Source: Actinobacteria bacterium OV320 | GTDB lineage: Bacteria; Actinomycetota; Actinomycetes; Streptomycetales; Streptomycetaceae | Length of the DNA: 64,000 nt | Assembly: GCA_001298545.1 (NCBI GenBank) | Contig: LJCX01000029.1 | Span: 1 to 64,000 of the forward strand | Direction: 5' to 3' | Part shown: piece by piece, positions 31,735-40,268 of the stretch | How positions within the stretch are numbered: position 1 is the stretch's first letter | Layout: each line of letters opens with the position of its first letter | The notes under the pieces: model-generated | Database searches by the model: none | Seen by the model: the letters and a program-made list of their open reading frames with translations, nothing else | Told to the model about the DNA's origin: nothing | Translations under genes and position numbers: made by a program

Positions 31735-33786
31735 TTGAGAATGTTCACGCGCCGCCGTGCCGCGGCGCTCGCCACCGTGGCGGTGCTCGCCGCCGCGGGC
31801 ACCCTGGCCGCCGTACCCGGCGCCGTCGCCGACGACGCCGGACCCTGGCCGGGCACCGAGGGCAAGATCCTCAACGACGGCGGGTTGCTCGTCGACCCCG
31901 CCACCGGCCAGACCAGCACCATCCCCAACGTGGGCAGTTACGCCACCTGGGCACCGGACGGAAGCCGCGTCCTCAGCGTGTCCGGCCAGATCTCCAGCGT
32001 GCTGCCCAACGGCACGAAGAAGATCACCCTGCCGTGGGCGCAGGGCCTGCGCTCCAGCGCCCCGTACGAGGACCTGACCTTCTGGAACGGCGGCCGCTAC
32101 GTCGTCTTCGCCAGCGGCGGCCAGCTCGCCTACGGCCCCTCCGACGCTTCGTGGGCGCCCGGCCCGCTGCTGCCGGCGAACCTGGAACCGGCCACCGTCT
32201 GCGACTCCGAGCCGAGCGTGAACGTCAAGGGCCTGGTCGCGTTCGAGCGCCGCGCGGGCAGCTGCAACGCCGGTGCCGGCGTGTACGTCTACGACGGCAC
32301 CGCGAACACGGTCAAGCTCGCCCTGGCCGACGCCGAGCAGCCCGCCTGGTCGCCGGACGGCACCAAGCTGGCGTTCGTCCGCAAGGACACCGACGGCAAC
32401 CCGCAGATCTTCACGGCGAACGCCGACGGCACCGACGTCAAGCAGCTCACCACCGGCCCGCGCCGGTACGCCGCCCCGTCCTGGTCGCCCACCGGCAAGC
32501 GGATCCTGTTCGACGCCCACACCTCGCCGAACAGCGACGACGTGCACACCGTCGAGTACGTCGACACGACGACCGGCGAGCTGACCGCGGTCACCGACGC
32601 GACGCAGAGCAGCCACGTCGGGAACCCCAGCTGGCAGCCGCTGCGCAAGAACGGCACCGCTCGGGTCTGGGGCGCCAACCCCTACCTCACCGTCACCGCC
32701 TCCTCCCGCTGGACCTGGAACACCGTCGGCGGGAGCGTGCCCGGCCTGATGGACGCCAAGTCCGCGGTGCTGGTCAACCAGGACGACCCGGCGTACGCCG
32801 TCACCGCGCCCGCCCTGGCCGGCCGGAAGGAGGGCCCGGTGCTGATGACCCAGAAGACCGGGCTGTCCTCGACGACGAAGAACGAGCTGAAGCGGATGCT
32901 GAAGCCCGGCAAGCCCGTGTACCTGGTCGGCAGCACGTCCGTCCTGGACAACACGGTCCTCAACCAGGTGAAGGCGCTCGGCTACGTCCCCGTGCGGCTG
33001 ACCGGCGCGGACCGCTACGCGACCTCGGTGATGGTGACCAGGACGATCTCCTCCGCCCCCAAGTACGTCTTCCTGGCCGGCGGCACCGAGTACCGCGCGG
33101 CCCTCTCGGCGGCGGCCGCGGCCGGCTCGGACGGCGCCGCCAGCGCGGGCGGTGTCGTGCTCACCAACGGCAACAAGCTGACCGCGTCGGTGCAGTCGTA
33201 CCTGAACAGCCTGAACCCCGACAAGACCATGATCATCACGGTCGGTGCGGCGGCGAAGTACGCACTGACCCACTCGAGCTTCTCGCGCTGGCCGTCGACG
33301 TACTCGTACTACCCGATCTCGGGGACCACGGACCCGTCGATCTCGGTGGCCATCGCGATGTTCTGGTGGTCCGCGCCGAGCCAGACCGGCCTCGCCTACT
33401 CCGGCTCCTGGCGCGACGGCGTATCCGCGGCCTCGGCGATGAACGTCTTCGGACCGCTCCTGTGGACCACCAGCGCCGCCGCCCCGTCGGCCGAACTCAC
33501 CAGCTACTACCAGCGTGAGACGGCCAGCGTCCACTTCACGGCTGCCTTCGGCGTCAACAGCTCGATCTCCCCGGCCGCGCTGAACACCGTGGGCGCCACG
33601 ATGGGCCCGGGCAGCGCCTACGTCACGTACACCCCGTACCTCAACGGCGTCATCCCGCCGAGCACGTCGGCGAGCGCCTTCGCCGCGCGCACCGACGGCG
33701 ACGCCTCGGACACCACCGCGCAGCGTCCCGGCGCGGTCGGTGCCCAGCCGAACCTGGCACCGCTCAAGACGCTCCACCGGCAGTAA
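31735..33786 (+). CDS. Secreted protein with beta-propeller repeats and cell-wall-binding (CWB2-like) domain
   Basis: The 683-residue product has a signal peptide (about 1-33, after VPGAVA). Residues about 40-320 contain PD40/WD40-like repeats (YATWAPDGSRVLSV, QPAWSPDGTKLAFVRKD, APSWSPTGKRILFDA) as in TolB-type propellers. Residues about 340-620 resemble cell wall binding repeat 2 modules, with VRLTGADRYATSVMVTR and the phrase VFLAGGTEYRAALSA. It probably sits on the cell surface. The start is TTG 31735 or ATG 31741; GGGGG nine bases before the TTG favours the former. Its 3' end overlaps the convergent methyltransferase gene by 23 bases. Confidence 0.85.
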   Translation: MRMFTRRRAAALATVAVLAAAGTLAAVPGAVADDAGPWPGTEGKILNDGGLLVDPATGQTSTIPNVGSYATWAPDGSRVLSVSGQISSVLPNGTKKITLPWAQGLRSSAPYEDLTFWNGGRYVVFASGGQLAYGPSDASWAPGPLLPANLEPATVCDSEPSVNVKGLVAFERRAGSCNAGAGVYVYDGTANTVKLALADAEQPAWSPDGTKLAFVRKDTDGNPQIFTANADGTDVKQLTTGPRRYAAPSWSPTGKRILFDAHTSPNSDDVHTVEYVDTTTGELTAVTDATQSSHVGNPSWQPLRKNGTARVWGANPYLTVTASSRWTWNTVGGSVPGLMDAKSAVLVNQDDPAYAVTAPALAGRKEGPVLMTQKTGLSSTTKNELKRMLKPGKPVYLVGSTSVLDNTVLNQVKALGYVPVRLTGADRYATSVMVTRTISSAPKYVFLAGGTEYRAALSAAAAAGSDGAASAGGVVLTNGNKLTASVQSYLNSLNPDKTMIITVGAAAKYALTHSSFSRWPSTYSYYPISGTTDPSISVAIAMFWWSAPSQTGLAYSGSWRDGVSAASAMNVFGPLLWTTSAAAPSAELTSYYQRETASVHFTAAFGVNSSISPAALNTVGATMGPGSAYVTYTPYLNGVIPPSTSASAFAARTDGDASDTTAQRPGAVGAQPNLAPLKTLHRQ

Positions 33787-34960
33787 CGGCCGACCCGGCG
33801 GGGGCCCCGACGAGCATCGTCGGCGCCCCCGCCACCCGTGTCAGGAACACGGTCGCCGAGTGCGGCCCCTGACCCTTGGGGAGCACCTTCCTGCGCAGCT
33901 CCTCCGGCTCCACCGCCGACCCCCGCTTCTTCACGGTCAGGATCCCGACCTCCCGCTCCCGCAGCAGCGCCTTCAACTTCTTCACGTTGAAGGGAAGCCG
34001 GTCGGTGATCTCGTAGGCGGTGGCGTACGGGGTGGGCCGCAGGGCGTCGGCGGTGACGTAGGCGATGGTCTCGTCGATCAGCCCGCCGTCGAGCTCCCGG
34101 GCCACGTCGGCGACCAGATGGGCCCGGATGACGGCGCCGTCGGGCTCGTACAGATACCGCCCGACCGGCCGGACGTCCGGATCGGGCAGCCCGGCGCCGA
34201 GCAGGGTCCGCGGCCCCGGGAGCAGGGTGGCCCGCACGGCCCCCGGCTCGGTGCCGAACCACAGCACCGCCTCCTTCACGTCCCCGCCGTCCGAGATCCA
34301 CTCGGCCTCGGCCTCGGCCGGGATCGCCTCGTGCGGCACGCCGGGTGCGATCTTGAGGGCGGCGCGCGGGGCGGCGAGGGCGGCGCCGACCGCCCACGAC
34401 AGCGGAGGCGAGTACGCCTCGGGATCGAAGATGCGCCCGCGGCCGCCCCGGCGCGCCGGATCGACGAACACGGCGTCGTAGCCACCGGTGTCCACCTCGG
34501 TGACGTCCGCCTCCCGCACCTCGATCAGCGCGCTCAGCCCGAGCGCGTCGGCGTTCGCGCGCGCCACCTCGGCCGTGACCGGGTCCCGGTCCACGGCCAG
34601 CACCCGGATCCCGGCCCGGGCGAGCGCGATCGCGTCGCCGCCGATCCCGCAGCACAGGTCGGCGACCGAGGTCACGCCCTGTGCCTTCATCCGCTCGGCC
34701 CGGTATCCGGCGACACTCGCCCGCGTCGACTGCTCCACCCCGTTCGGCGTGAAGAACATCCGCTCCGCGTCCGCGGCCCCGAACTTCGCCGCCGCCCGCT
34801 GGCGCAGCCGGGCCTGGCCGAGCGCCGCGGACACCAGGCCGGCCGGGTGCTCACGGCGCAGCCGGGTGGCGACGGCGAGCTCGTCGGCGGGGGCGGTGCC
34901 ACGCACCAGGTCGAGGAGGGCACGGCCCTCGGCGGTGAGGAGGGGAGCGAGGTCGTTCAC
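33764..34960 (-). CDS. SAM-dependent methyltransferase with THUMP-like C-terminal domain
   Basis: The 398-residue protein has a Rossmann methyltransferase core: motif I VADLCCGIGGDAIALA near residue 100, acidic loop AVDRD, and YDAVFVDPARRGGRGRIFDP, whose DPARR is typical of nucleic-acid-modifying relatives. The last 90 residues (VKKLKALLREREVGILTVKKRGSAVEPEELRR) match THUMP-like C-terminal domains found in such proteins. An RNA base or ribose target is likely but unproven. The GTG start is ambiguous: two adjacent GTG codons (34963 and 34960) are possible, and I chose the second by similarity to recalled homologues. Confidence 0.85.
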   Translation of the reverse strand: MNDLAPLLTAEGRALLDLVRGTAPADELAVATRLRREHPAGLVSAALGQARLRQRAAAKFGAADAERMFFTPNGVEQSTRASVAGYRAERMKAQGVTSVADLCCGIGGDAIALARAGIRVLAVDRDPVTAEVARANADALGLSALIEVREADVTEVDTGGYDAVFVDPARRGGRGRIFDPEAYSPPLSWAVGAALAAPRAALKIAPGVPHEAIPAEAEAEWISDGGDVKEAVLWFGTEPGAVRATLLPGPRTLLGAGLPDPDVRPVGRYLYEPDGAVIRAHLVADVARELDGGLIDETIAYVTADALRPTPYATAYEITDRLPFNVKKLKALLREREVGILTVKKRGSAVEPEELRRKVLPKGQGPHSATVFLTRVAGAPTMLVGAPAGSAVTAGGAS

Positions 34961-35101
34961 CACCTCATTGTCGACCAGCGGCCCGCGGCGCCGGTCACCG
35001 CCCGCCGCTGCCGGTCTCTTTGGGCCAGTCGGTGGATGAGGTGTCTTCGGCGGCGGTGTCGGACGGGGGTTGCGGGGCGGTGACTGCGAGGATCCGGCGC
35101 C

Positions 35102-36091
35102 ATGGGATCTGTCGTACAAAATGATGACAAGCACGGCTGTTCTCGGGTACCGCGGCGACGCGGGCCGGCCCGCCGGCGCGCGGGCGTCCGGAGCCTGATG
35201 GCCGTCCTCGCGCTGGCCACCATCGCCTCGGGCTGCGCGGGAGGCGGCGAGGGCGCCGGCCGCGCGGCCCGCCCCGCGCCGGGCCAGCAGCACCGGAAGG
35301 CGGGGCCGCCCCCCGCGGCGCCACCCGCCCGCGCCCTGCACTCGTACGCCTCCAGGCTCCGCGCCGCACACCAGGCCCGGGTCGCCGCGGCGAAGCGCTG
35401 GGGTCTGAAGAAGGTCCCGCTGACACCCCCGGCGCCGCCCGCCGACAAGCCGGAGATCACCACCCGCAAAGGCTTCGAGGTCGACGATCACGAGGAACTC
35501 GGCCTCCCGCCCGTCTTCACCACGATCCCGACCAGGGACCGGGTCGTCTTCCTCACCATCGACGACGGCGCCGAGAAGGACCCGGCGTTCCTGCGCATGA
35601 TGAGCGAGCTGAAGATCCCGTACACCGCCTTCCTCAGCGACTACCTGGTCAAGGACGACTACGGCTACTTCAAGAAGATGCAGGACCGGGGCGTGGGACT
35701 GAACAACCACACCCTGCACCACCCCTACCTGCCCGCCCTTTCCTACACCCGCCAGAAGCGCGAGATCTGCGGCATGCAGAACGTGATCGAGAAGCGCTAC
35801 GGCAAGCGCCCCACCCTCTTCCGGCCGCCGTTCGGCAACTACGACCAGGACACCCTGCGCGCCGCGAAGACCTGCGGCGTGCGCTACGCCCCGCTCTGGG
35901 CCGAGGAGGTCTTCGTCGACCACTGGGAGTACCGCGAGTGGGACCAGGACCTCCACCCCGGCGATATCGTCCTGAGCCATTTCCGCGGCCGTGGCGACTG
36001 GAAGGGCACGATGCCCGACATGGTCCGCCGGTTCCTGAACAAGGTCACGGCGAAGGGGTACGCGGTGGCACGGCTGGAGGACTACCTGTGA
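35102..36091 (+). CDS. Lipoprotein polysaccharide deacetylase (NodB domain), first copy
   Basis: The 329-residue protein has a twin-basic-rich N-terminus and a lipobox ASGC near residue 43 (LATIASGCAGG), a Pro/Ala linker, and a NodB homology domain. FLTIDDGAE holds the catalytic and metal Asp pair, NHTLHHPYLPAL the two metal His, RPPFGNYD the third motif, and GDIVLSHF the end. It likely removes acetyl groups from a wall polymer at the membrane surface. Its TGA overlaps the GTG of the paralogous next gene. The RWGL motif before the domain is shared with that paralog. Confidence 0.9.
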   Translation: MGSVVQNDDKHGCSRVPRRRGPARRRAGVRSLMAVLALATIASGCAGGGEGAGRAARPAPGQQHRKAGPPPAAPPARALHSYASRLRAAHQARVAAAKRWGLKKVPLTPPAPPADKPEITTRKGFEVDDHEELGLPPVFTTIPTRDRVVFLTIDDGAEKDPAFLRMMSELKIPYTAFLSDYLVKDDYGYFKKMQDRGVGLNNHTLHHPYLPALSYTRQKREICGMQNVIEKRYGKRPTLFRPPFGNYDQDTLRAAKTCGVRYAPLWAEEVFVDHWEYREWDQDLHPGDIVLSHFRGRGDWKGTMPDMVRRFLNKVTAKGYAVARLEDYL

Positions 36092-36912
36092 GGACGCGGG
36101 GGCTGCCGGCCGTACTGCTGATCCTGACGACCCTCACGACACTGGCGGCCCTGGCGGGCTGCGCCCAGTCCGTCGACCCGATCGAACGGCTCGGCAAGAA
36201 GGCCGCCGCCCGGGTCCGCCCGCACGGCCCGGCCGCGCAGGACGCGTACCGCCACTGGGGTCTGACGGCCCCGCTGGCCCCCGCGCCGCGCCACCCCGCC
36301 CGCTCCCTGGCGGGCAGCCCGGGAGCGGCCTTCCCACCGGTCGTCGACCACGTCCCGACCACCGACAAGGTCGTCTTCCTCACCTACGACGACGGCGCCG
36401 AGCGCGACCCCCGTTTCGTCGACATGGTCCGCGAGCTGCGTCTGCCGGTGAGCATGTTCCTCACGGACAGCGTGGTGGGCCCGGGCTACGCCCACTTCGC
36501 CCGCCTGCGGTCCGTCGGCGCGAACATCCAGAACCACACCCTGGACCACCCGGCCCTGCGCGGCCTGCCCTACGCCGGCCAGCGCGCCGAGATCTGCGGC
36601 CAGCAGGACAAGCTCCGCGCCCGCTTCGGCCTGCGCCCCCGCCTCTTCCGTCCGCCGTACGGCATCTACGACACCACCACCCGACGCGCCGCCGCCGACT
36701 GCGGCATCGCGGCCGTCGTCCTGTGGCGGGCCTCGATGGGCCCCACCGACCTCACCTACACCCACGGCCCCCACCGCCTCCACCCCGGCGACATCATCGC
36801 CGTGGCCCCGGACGAGTCGACGGGCCCGGGCCTACGGGAACGCACGACGCGCCTCCTGCGCCGGGTACAGGAGCAGGGCCTGACGGTGGGCCGCTTGGAG
36901 GACTACGTCTGA
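36088..36912 (+). CDS. Lipoprotein polysaccharide deacetylase (NodB domain), second copy
   Basis: The 274-residue protein is a paralog of the preceding one and begins at a GTG overlapping its stop. It has a lipobox LAGC near residue 25, the HWGL motif, and NodB motifs FLTYDDGAE, NHTLDHPALRGL and RPPYGIYD. All metal ligands are retained. Compared with the first copy it has a shorter linker and ends VGRLEDYV instead of VARLEDYL. The pair arose by tandem duplication and is translationally coupled; division of labour between them is unknown. Confidence 0.9.
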   Translation: MRTRGLPAVLLILTTLTTLAALAGCAQSVDPIERLGKKAAARVRPHGPAAQDAYRHWGLTAPLAPAPRHPARSLAGSPGAAFPPVVDHVPTTDKVVFLTYDDGAERDPRFVDMVRELRLPVSMFLTDSVVGPGYAHFARLRSVGANIQNHTLDHPALRGLPYAGQRAEICGQQDKLRARFGLRPRLFRPPYGIYDTTTRRAAADCGIAAVVLWRASMGPTDLTYTHGPHRLHPGDIIAVAPDESTGPGLRERTTRLLRRVQEQGLTVGRLEDYV

Positions 36913-36994
36913 GAGTTCTTCCCGGCCTCGGGCAGGTGCCTGCCCTGCGGCCCGTCCGGCGGGGGTCTGCCTTTCGGCGCCGACCGGGTGTCTG

Positions 36995-37078
36995 TCTCTC
37001 AGCCCGTCCGGCGATTGAGGACGAGGCCCCTTCAGGGCCGAAGCGGGGGCCTGGGGGCGGCAGCCCCCGGTACGGGAC
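36995..37078 (+). repeat. Dispersed intergenic repeat, family B copy 2
   Basis: CAGCCCGTCCGGCGATTGAG, then GACGAGGCC, a CTTCAGGGCCGAAG hairpin and GGGGCGGCAGCCCCC. It is the reverse complement of the element at 15275-15350 with small differences. It follows the deacetylase pair and can form two hairpins, so it may end that operon. Confidence 0.7.
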
Positions 37079-37146
37079 TCACGCATGCGCACAACGGCAG
37101 AAGGGCCACTCGCCCGAGCTGAAATCCGGCCGACGCGCCGCAGGCA

Positions 37147-37173
37147 TTGGCACTCCGCTTGACCGAGTGCTAA
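37147..37173. promoter_or_regulatory. CIRCE operator 1 upstream of groES
   Basis: TTGGCACTC (37147-37155), nine bases, then GAGTGCTAA (37165-37173). It matches the HrcA-binding CIRCE consensus with one mismatch between arms. The TTGACC -35 hexamer (37159-37164) of the groES promoter lies in its spacer; ATAGTC or CATAGT at 37181-37187 is the matching -10. Confidence 0.92.
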
Positions 37174-37194
37174 TCACGGTCATAGTCTCAGTTC

Positions 37195-37219
37195 TGGCAC
37201 TCCCCCCTGGAGAGTGCCA
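37195..37219. promoter_or_regulatory. CIRCE operator 2 upstream of groES
   Basis: TGGCACTC (37195-37202), nine bases, then GAGTGCCA (37212-37219), a perfect inverted repeat in the CIRCE pattern. It covers the predicted transcription start, just downstream of the -10. Together with operator 1 it gives HrcA two sites bracketing the promoter. hrcA itself is not in the window. Confidence 0.9.
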
Positions 37220-37318
37220 ACACGCGACGGGCAGGTCCGGCACCCGCGACGACGGATCCACCTGGTCGCCACCTCAGACAGTTAGCCCCGTGAGATCTCC
37301 GAAGGGGGAGGTCGGATC

Positions 37319-37627
37319 GTGACGACCACCAGCTCCAAGGTTGCCATCAAGCCGCTCGAGGACCGCATTGTGGTCCAGCCGCTCGACGCCGAGCAGACCA
37401 CCGCCTCTGGCCTGGTCATCCCGGACACCGCGAAGGAGAAGCCCCAGGAGGGTGCTGTCCTCGCGGTGGGCCCGGGTCGCTTCGAGAACGGCGAGCGCCT
37501 GCCGCTCGACGTCAAGGTCGGCGACGTAGTCCTGTACAGCAAGTACGGCGGCACCGAGGTGAAGTACAACGGCGAGGAGTACCTCGTCCTCTCGGCTCGC
37601 GACGTGCTCGCGATCATCGAGAAGTAA
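37319..37627 (+). CDS. groES: Co-chaperonin GroES
   Basis: GroES caps the GroEL folding chamber. The 102-residue product has KPLEDRIVVQPLDAEQTTASG, the mobile loop region, GVLVGPG-like AVGPGRFENGERLPLDVK and YGGTEVKYNGEEYLVL. The GTG start (MTTTSSKVAIKPL) follows GGGGGAGG. It is preceded by two CIRCE elements and followed after 111 bases by groEL1. The gap has an imperfect hairpin (37651-37696) that might reduce readthrough or protect the mRNA end. Confidence 0.98.
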   Translation: MTTTSSKVAIKPLEDRIVVQPLDAEQTTASGLVIPDTAKEKPQEGAVLAVGPGRFENGERLPLDVKVGDVVLYSKYGGTEVKYNGEEYLVLSARDVLAIIEK

Positions 37628-37738
37628 TTCACCCGGTTTTGCAGTGAACTGCGCCCCTGGCCCCCGCGACTCAGTGAGCCGGGTGCTGGGGGCGCCGTTC
37701 GTTTCACCCACGTTTTCCGAGAGGGCTGAACCGCTCCC

Positions 37739-39364
37739 ATGGCGAAGATCCTGAAGTTCGACGAGGACGCCCGTCGCGCCCTCGAGCGCGGCGTCAACAA
37801 GCTTGCCGACACGGTCAAGGTGACGATCGGCCCCAAGGGCCGCAACGTCGTCATCGACAAGAAGTTCGGCGCCCCCACCATCACCAACGACGGTGTCACG
37901 ATCGCCCGCGAGGTCGAGCTCGACGACCCGTACGAGAACCTCGGTGCCCAGCTGGTGAAGGAGGTGGCGACCAAGACCAACGACATCGCGGGTGACGGTA
38001 CGACCACCGCCACCGTGCTCGCCCAGGCGCTGGTACGCGAGGGCCTGCGGAACGTTGCCGCGGGTGCCTCCCCGGCCGCCCTGAAGAAGGGCATCGACGC
38101 CGCCGTCAAGGCCGTGTCCGAGGAGCTCCTCGCGACCGCGCGCCCGATCGACGACAAGTCCGACATCGCCGCCGTCGCCGCGCTGTCCGCCCAGGACCAG
38201 CAGGTCGGCGAGCTCATCGCCGAGGCGATGGACAAGGTCGGCAAGGACGGTGTCATCACCGTCGAGGAGTCCAACACCTTCGGTCTGGAGCTGGACTTCA
38301 CCGAGGGCATGGCCTTCGACAAGGGCTACCTGTCCCCGTACTTCGTGACGGACCAGGAGCGCATGGAGGCCGTCCTCGAGGACCCCTACATCCTCATCAA
38401 CCAGGGCAAGATCTCCTCGATCGCCGACCTGCTGCCGCTGCTGGAGAAGGTCATCCAGACCAACTCCTCCCGCCCGCTGCTGATCATCGCCGAGGACCTC
38501 GAGGGCGAGGCCCTGTCGACCCTGGTCGTGAACAAGATCCGCGGCACCTTCAACGCGGTCGCCGTGAAGGCCCCCGGCTTCGGTGACCGTCGCAAGGCGA
38601 TGCTGCAGGACCTCGCGGTCCTCACCGGCGCCACCGTCATCTCCGAAGAGGTCGGCCTCAAGCTCGACCAGGTCGGCGTCGACGTGCTCGGCCCCGCCCG
38701 CCGCGTCACCGTCACCAAGGACGACACCACGGTCGTCGACGGTGCCGGCGACTCCGCCGAGGTCCAGGGCCGCGTCGGCCAGATCAAGGCCGAGATCGAG
38801 AACACCGACTCCGACTGGGACCGCGAGAAGCTCCAGGAGCGCCTCGCGAAGCTGGCCGGCGGCGTGTGCGTGATCAAGGTCGGCGCCGCCACCGAGGTGG
38901 AGCTGAAGGAGAAGAAGCACCGTCTCGAGGACGCCATCTCCGCGACCCGTGCCGCGGTCGAGGAGGGCATCGTCTCCGGCGGTGGCTCCGCGCTCGTCCA
39001 CGCCGCCAAGGTGCTCGAGGGCGGCCTCGGCAAGACCGGCGACGAGGCGACCGGTGTCGCCGTCGTCCGCCGCGCCGTCGTCGAGCCGCTGCGCTGGATC
39101 GCCGAGAACGCGGGCCTCGAGGGCTACGTCATCACCGCCAAGGTCGCCGAGCTCGACAAGGGCCAGGGCTTCAACGCCGCGACCGGCGAGTACGGCGACC
39201 TGGTCAAGGCCGGCGTCATCGACCCGGTCAAGGTCACCCGCTCCGCCCTGGAGAACGCCGCCTCCATCGCCTCCCTCCTCCTGACGACCGAGACCCTGGT
39301 CGTCGAGAAGAAGGAAGAGGAAGAGCCGGCCGCCGCGGGCCACTCCCACGGTCACTCCCACTGA
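37739..39364 (+). CDS. groEL1: Chaperonin GroEL1
   Basis: The 541-residue chaperonin has the canonical motifs: NVVIDKKFGAPTITNDGVTIA, the ATP loop GDGTTTATVLAQAL, and GGGSALVHA. The C-terminus ends in AAAGHSHGHSH, a His-rich tail that replaces the GGM repeats and marks the groES-linked GroEL1 copy in actinobacteria, which usually have a second, GGM-tailed copy elsewhere. The ATG is preceded by GAGAGGG. It is cotranscribed with groES under HrcA/CIRCE control. Confidence 0.98.
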   Translation: MAKILKFDEDARRALERGVNKLADTVKVTIGPKGRNVVIDKKFGAPTITNDGVTIAREVELDDPYENLGAQLVKEVATKTNDIAGDGTTTATVLAQALVREGLRNVAAGASPAALKKGIDAAVKAVSEELLATARPIDDKSDIAAVAALSAQDQQVGELIAEAMDKVGKDGVITVEESNTFGLELDFTEGMAFDKGYLSPYFVTDQERMEAVLEDPYILINQGKISSIADLLPLLEKVIQTNSSRPLLIIAEDLEGEALSTLVVNKIRGTFNAVAVKAPGFGDRRKAMLQDLAVLTGATVISEEVGLKLDQVGVDVLGPARRVTVTKDDTTVVDGAGDSAEVQGRVGQIKAEIENTDSDWDREKLQERLAKLAGGVCVIKVGAATEVELKEKKHRLEDAISATRAAVEEGIVSGGGSALVHAAKVLEGGLGKTGDEATGVAVVRRAVVEPLRWIAENAGLEGYVITAKVAELDKGQGFNAATGEYGDLVKAGVIDPVKVTRSALENAASIASLLLTTETLVVEKKEEEEPAAAGHSHGHSH

Positions 39365-39425
39365 CGCAGCGCGTCGGTACACCGGCCCGGGTCGACATGA
39401 ACTGACCCAGGTCGCAGGCACGGCA

Positions 39426-39463
39426 GAGGCCCGGCACCCCACGAACAAGGGGTGCCGGGCCTC
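39426..39463. terminator. Bidirectional terminator after groEL1
   Basis: GAGGCCCGGCACCCC (39426-39440) and GGGGTGCCGGGCCTC (39449-39463) are perfect 15-bp arms around an eight-base loop. It lies between convergent groEL1 and the ester cyclase-like gene and serves both. Confidence 0.85.
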
Positions 39464-39471
39464 GGCGTCTC

Positions 39472-40179
39472 CTACCGCTCCAGCGCGTCCAGCGCGCCCA
39501 GCTGCTCCATCAGCCCCAGCCGGTCGTACTGCCACCAGGCCTCGACGATCTTCCCGTCCTCCCGGCACCGGAAGACGGTCGTGCCGGTCATGGTGACCCG
39601 CTTCCCGGTCGCCGGGATCCCCATGAAGTCACCCTTGTGGGTGCCGCTCCAGGTCCACCGGTTGCACACGCGGTCGCCCTGCTCGATCTGGTCGTCGAGG
39701 GAGAAGGCGAAGTCGAACCCGCCCCGCCACATCTCGACCTCCCGGCGCATCGCGTCCATCCCCATGGTGTCCTGCTCGTTGGCGGGATCGTGGTCGTGAT
39801 AGTCCTCGGCCAGCAGACCGTCCAGCGGAGCCAGTTCGCCGGGCGCGCCGATCGTCTCGAAGAACCGCCGCGCCGTCCCGGCGTACAACTGCTCGTCCCG
39901 TACGACATCGAGATCCGTGAAGGTCGGCATCTCGTCGCACAGGGCCACCAGCTCCCGGAAGACCTTGTCGGTCTCCGGAAGGTTCGAGTTCCGCATCGCT
40001 TCCTCGTACGAAGGGAACTCCACGATCTCGATGAAGTGCGAGGCGTCCGAGCGGTCCTTGCCGACCACCGCGTGCGACGCCGTCCGCTTGCCCCTGGTCT
40101 GTTCGACCCAGGTGTCCATCAGCCGGTCCATCTCGTCGAACCGGCTGGTCTTGCAGTCGATGAGCTGTACGAACGTCAT
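39472..40179 (-). CDS. Ester cyclase/SnoaL-like protein with N-terminal ABM-like domain
   Basis: The 235-residue protein has two parts. Residues 1-98 (MTFVQLIDCKTSRFDEMDRL) resemble a ferredoxin-like antibiotic-biosynthesis-monooxygenase domain. Residues 100-235 resemble SnoaL-like polyketide cyclases (LLAEDYHDHDP, RVCNRWTWSGTHKGDFMGIPATGKRV, KIVEAWWQYDRLGLMEQLG). Proteins of the second type are often called ester cyclases, but the real reaction here is unknown. No biosynthetic cluster surrounds it. It follows the SDR gene by 89 bases on the same strand and may be cotranscribed. Confidence 0.8.
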   Translation of the reverse strand: MTFVQLIDCKTSRFDEMDRLMDTWVEQTRGKRTASHAVVGKDRSDASHFIEIVEFPSYEEAMRNSNLPETDKVFRELVALCDEMPTFTDLDVVRDEQLYAGTARRFFETIGAPGELAPLDGLLAEDYHDHDPANEQDTMGMDAMRREVEMWRGGFDFAFSLDDQIEQGDRVCNRWTWSGTHKGDFMGIPATGKRVTMTGTTVFRCREDGKIVEAWWQYDRLGLMEQLGALDALER

Positions 40180-40268
40180 GACGCCGCCTCCGGCCCCCCT
40201 GGGTCCGGTCCCTGTCACGCCCATTTTCCCACCGGAGCGCCGACGTCACCCGCCCACCGCCGGGCCCG

